From: Candidatus Sulfotelmatobacter sp.
GTDB lineage: Bacteria; Acidobacteriota; Terriglobia; Terriglobales; Acidobacteriaceae
NCBI GenBank assembly: GCA_030045935.1
Contig: JASIEN010000357.1
Coordinates: 1 to 5,988 of the forward strand
Reading direction: 5' to 3'
DNA: 5,988 nucleotides
Position 1 is the stretch's first letter, and each line of letters opens with the position of its first letter. The notes beneath the pieces were generated by a model that saw only the letters and a list, made by a program, of their open reading frames with translations, was not told the DNA's origin and ran no database searches. Of this stretch, positions 5,533 to 5,988 are shown piece after piece. The translations under genes were made by a program, and so were the position numbers.

Positions 5533-5988
5533 ATGGATTCACAAGCATTTTGGGTGCGCCTGAAGGCGCATCGATGGGTGTATTCGTTCAGCATTGTGGC
5601 CACATTGGCAGTGGGCATTCTCATCGGCACTGTGATTTCGTTCGGAGTAAAGGGCAAGGAAGGGCAAAAGGGATCGGATGCTACGCCGCTGACCGTGCCC
5701 GCACCACGCCAGCTCTCGAACGAGTTTTCGCGCATCGCCAAGGATTTAGGGCCAAGCGTCGTTAACATCAATACGGAATCAACCATTAAAAACATGCATC
5801 GCCGTCGCGGTGAGCAGAACCCCGGCGACGACGATAACGACAATGGCGGGGGCGGCGGTGGAATGGATGACTTCTTCAACCATTTTTTCGGCGGACCGGG
5901 CCAAATGAATCCCTTCGGAGATAACGGCCCCATTCGTGAGCGCTCTCTCGGTTCAGGGGTGATTGTTGATTCCAAGGGCTACATCATC
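5533..5988 (+). CDS. htrA: HtrA/DegP-type trypsin-like serine protease, N-terminal 152 residues (3' end outside window)
   Basis: The frame opens at ATG 5533 and runs off the window. Residues about 17-39 form one hydrophobic segment (YSFSIVATLAVGILIGTVIS) after a short basic N-terminus, which suggests an uncleaved signal anchor with the protease in the periplasm. FSRIAKDLGPSVVNIN (65-80) is the typical opening of the HtrA protease domain. Residues about 83-136 form the flexible LA-loop region: basic, then Asp/Asn-rich, six glycines (105-110), then the Phe-rich DDFFNHFFGGPG (112-123) typical of DegP/DegQ relatives. ERSLGSGVIVDSKGYII (136-152) is the conserved strand before the catalytic His, which lies beyond the window along with Asp, Ser and any PDZ domains. 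HtrA proteins degrade or refold misfolded envelope proteins. The gene has its own promoter-like sequence and is probably transcribed separately from the amidohydrolase. Confidence 0.93.
   Translation, partial: MDSQAFWVRLKAHRWVYSFSIVATLAVGILIGTVISFGVKGKEGQKGSDATPLTVPAPRQLSNEFSRIAKDLGPSVVNINTESTIKNMHRRRGEQNPGDDDNDNGGGGGGMDDFFNHFFGGPGQMNPFGDNGPIRERSLGSGVIVDSKGYII

Noticed and set aside
5484..5975. 163-residue minus-strand frame with a polyproline run
   Set aside because: The prolines are the complement of the HtrA glycine codons; the + strand frame carries clear HtrA motifs.
1..5988. Defence island, CRISPR array, prophage or transposon in this window
   Set aside because: No repeat-spacer pattern, terminal inverted repeats, integrase or transposase motifs were seen; every coding stretch longer than 300 bases belongs to a recognised housekeeping or hydrolase family.

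Overview
This is an ordinary, densely packed chromosomal stretch from a moderately GC-rich bacterium. All six genes are on the + strand, and the sequence shows no mobile element, tRNA, rRNA or CRISPR array. Gene content, protein style and the exported YtcJ-type amidohydrolase would fit a soil Acidobacteriota (Terriglobia-like) genome. That assignment is inference from general resemblance; nothing in the window proves it.

Layout. Positions 1-717 hold the 3' part of a LeuA-family acyl-CoA/2-oxoacid condensing enzyme of the HMGL-like TIM-barrel family. It is followed after 21 nt by a ketopantoate reductase family gene (739-1650, panE-like), and after 16 nt by trmO/tsaA (1667-2116), a tRNA t6A37 methyltransferase of the short form. 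A 78-nt gap precedes an M20-family metallohydrolase with a GTG start (2195-3517). Its stop overlaps the start of an exported amidohydrolase-3 (YtcJ-like) gene (3514-5325) in an ATGA junction with a well placed Shine-Dalgarno sequence. A 207-nt intergenic region (5326-5532) carries an imperfect hairpin just after the amidohydrolase and a perfect TATAAT box with a GGAGG ribosome site before the last gene. That gene (5533 to the window end) is the N-terminal third of an HtrA/DegP-type membrane-anchored serine protease.

How the genes may work together. The first two products could both draw on 2-oxoisovalerate metabolism: isopropylmalate synthase uses it directly, and ketopantoate is made from it. 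This holds only if the LeuA-family enzyme is an isopropylmalate synthase. The M20 hydrolase and the amidohydrolase are almost certainly co-translated and probably act on amide or peptide-like substrates, one in the cytoplasm and one exported. trmO looks like a housekeeping passenger in a run of closely spaced genes. htrA has its own promoter-like region and looks like a separate envelope-stress or quality-control unit.

I found no convincing novel system. The most unusual local signals are an A7 run inside a perfect 9-bp hairpin at the 3' end of the panE-like gene, whose -1 frame would end in a TAATG overlap with trmO, and the tightly coupled hydrolase pair.
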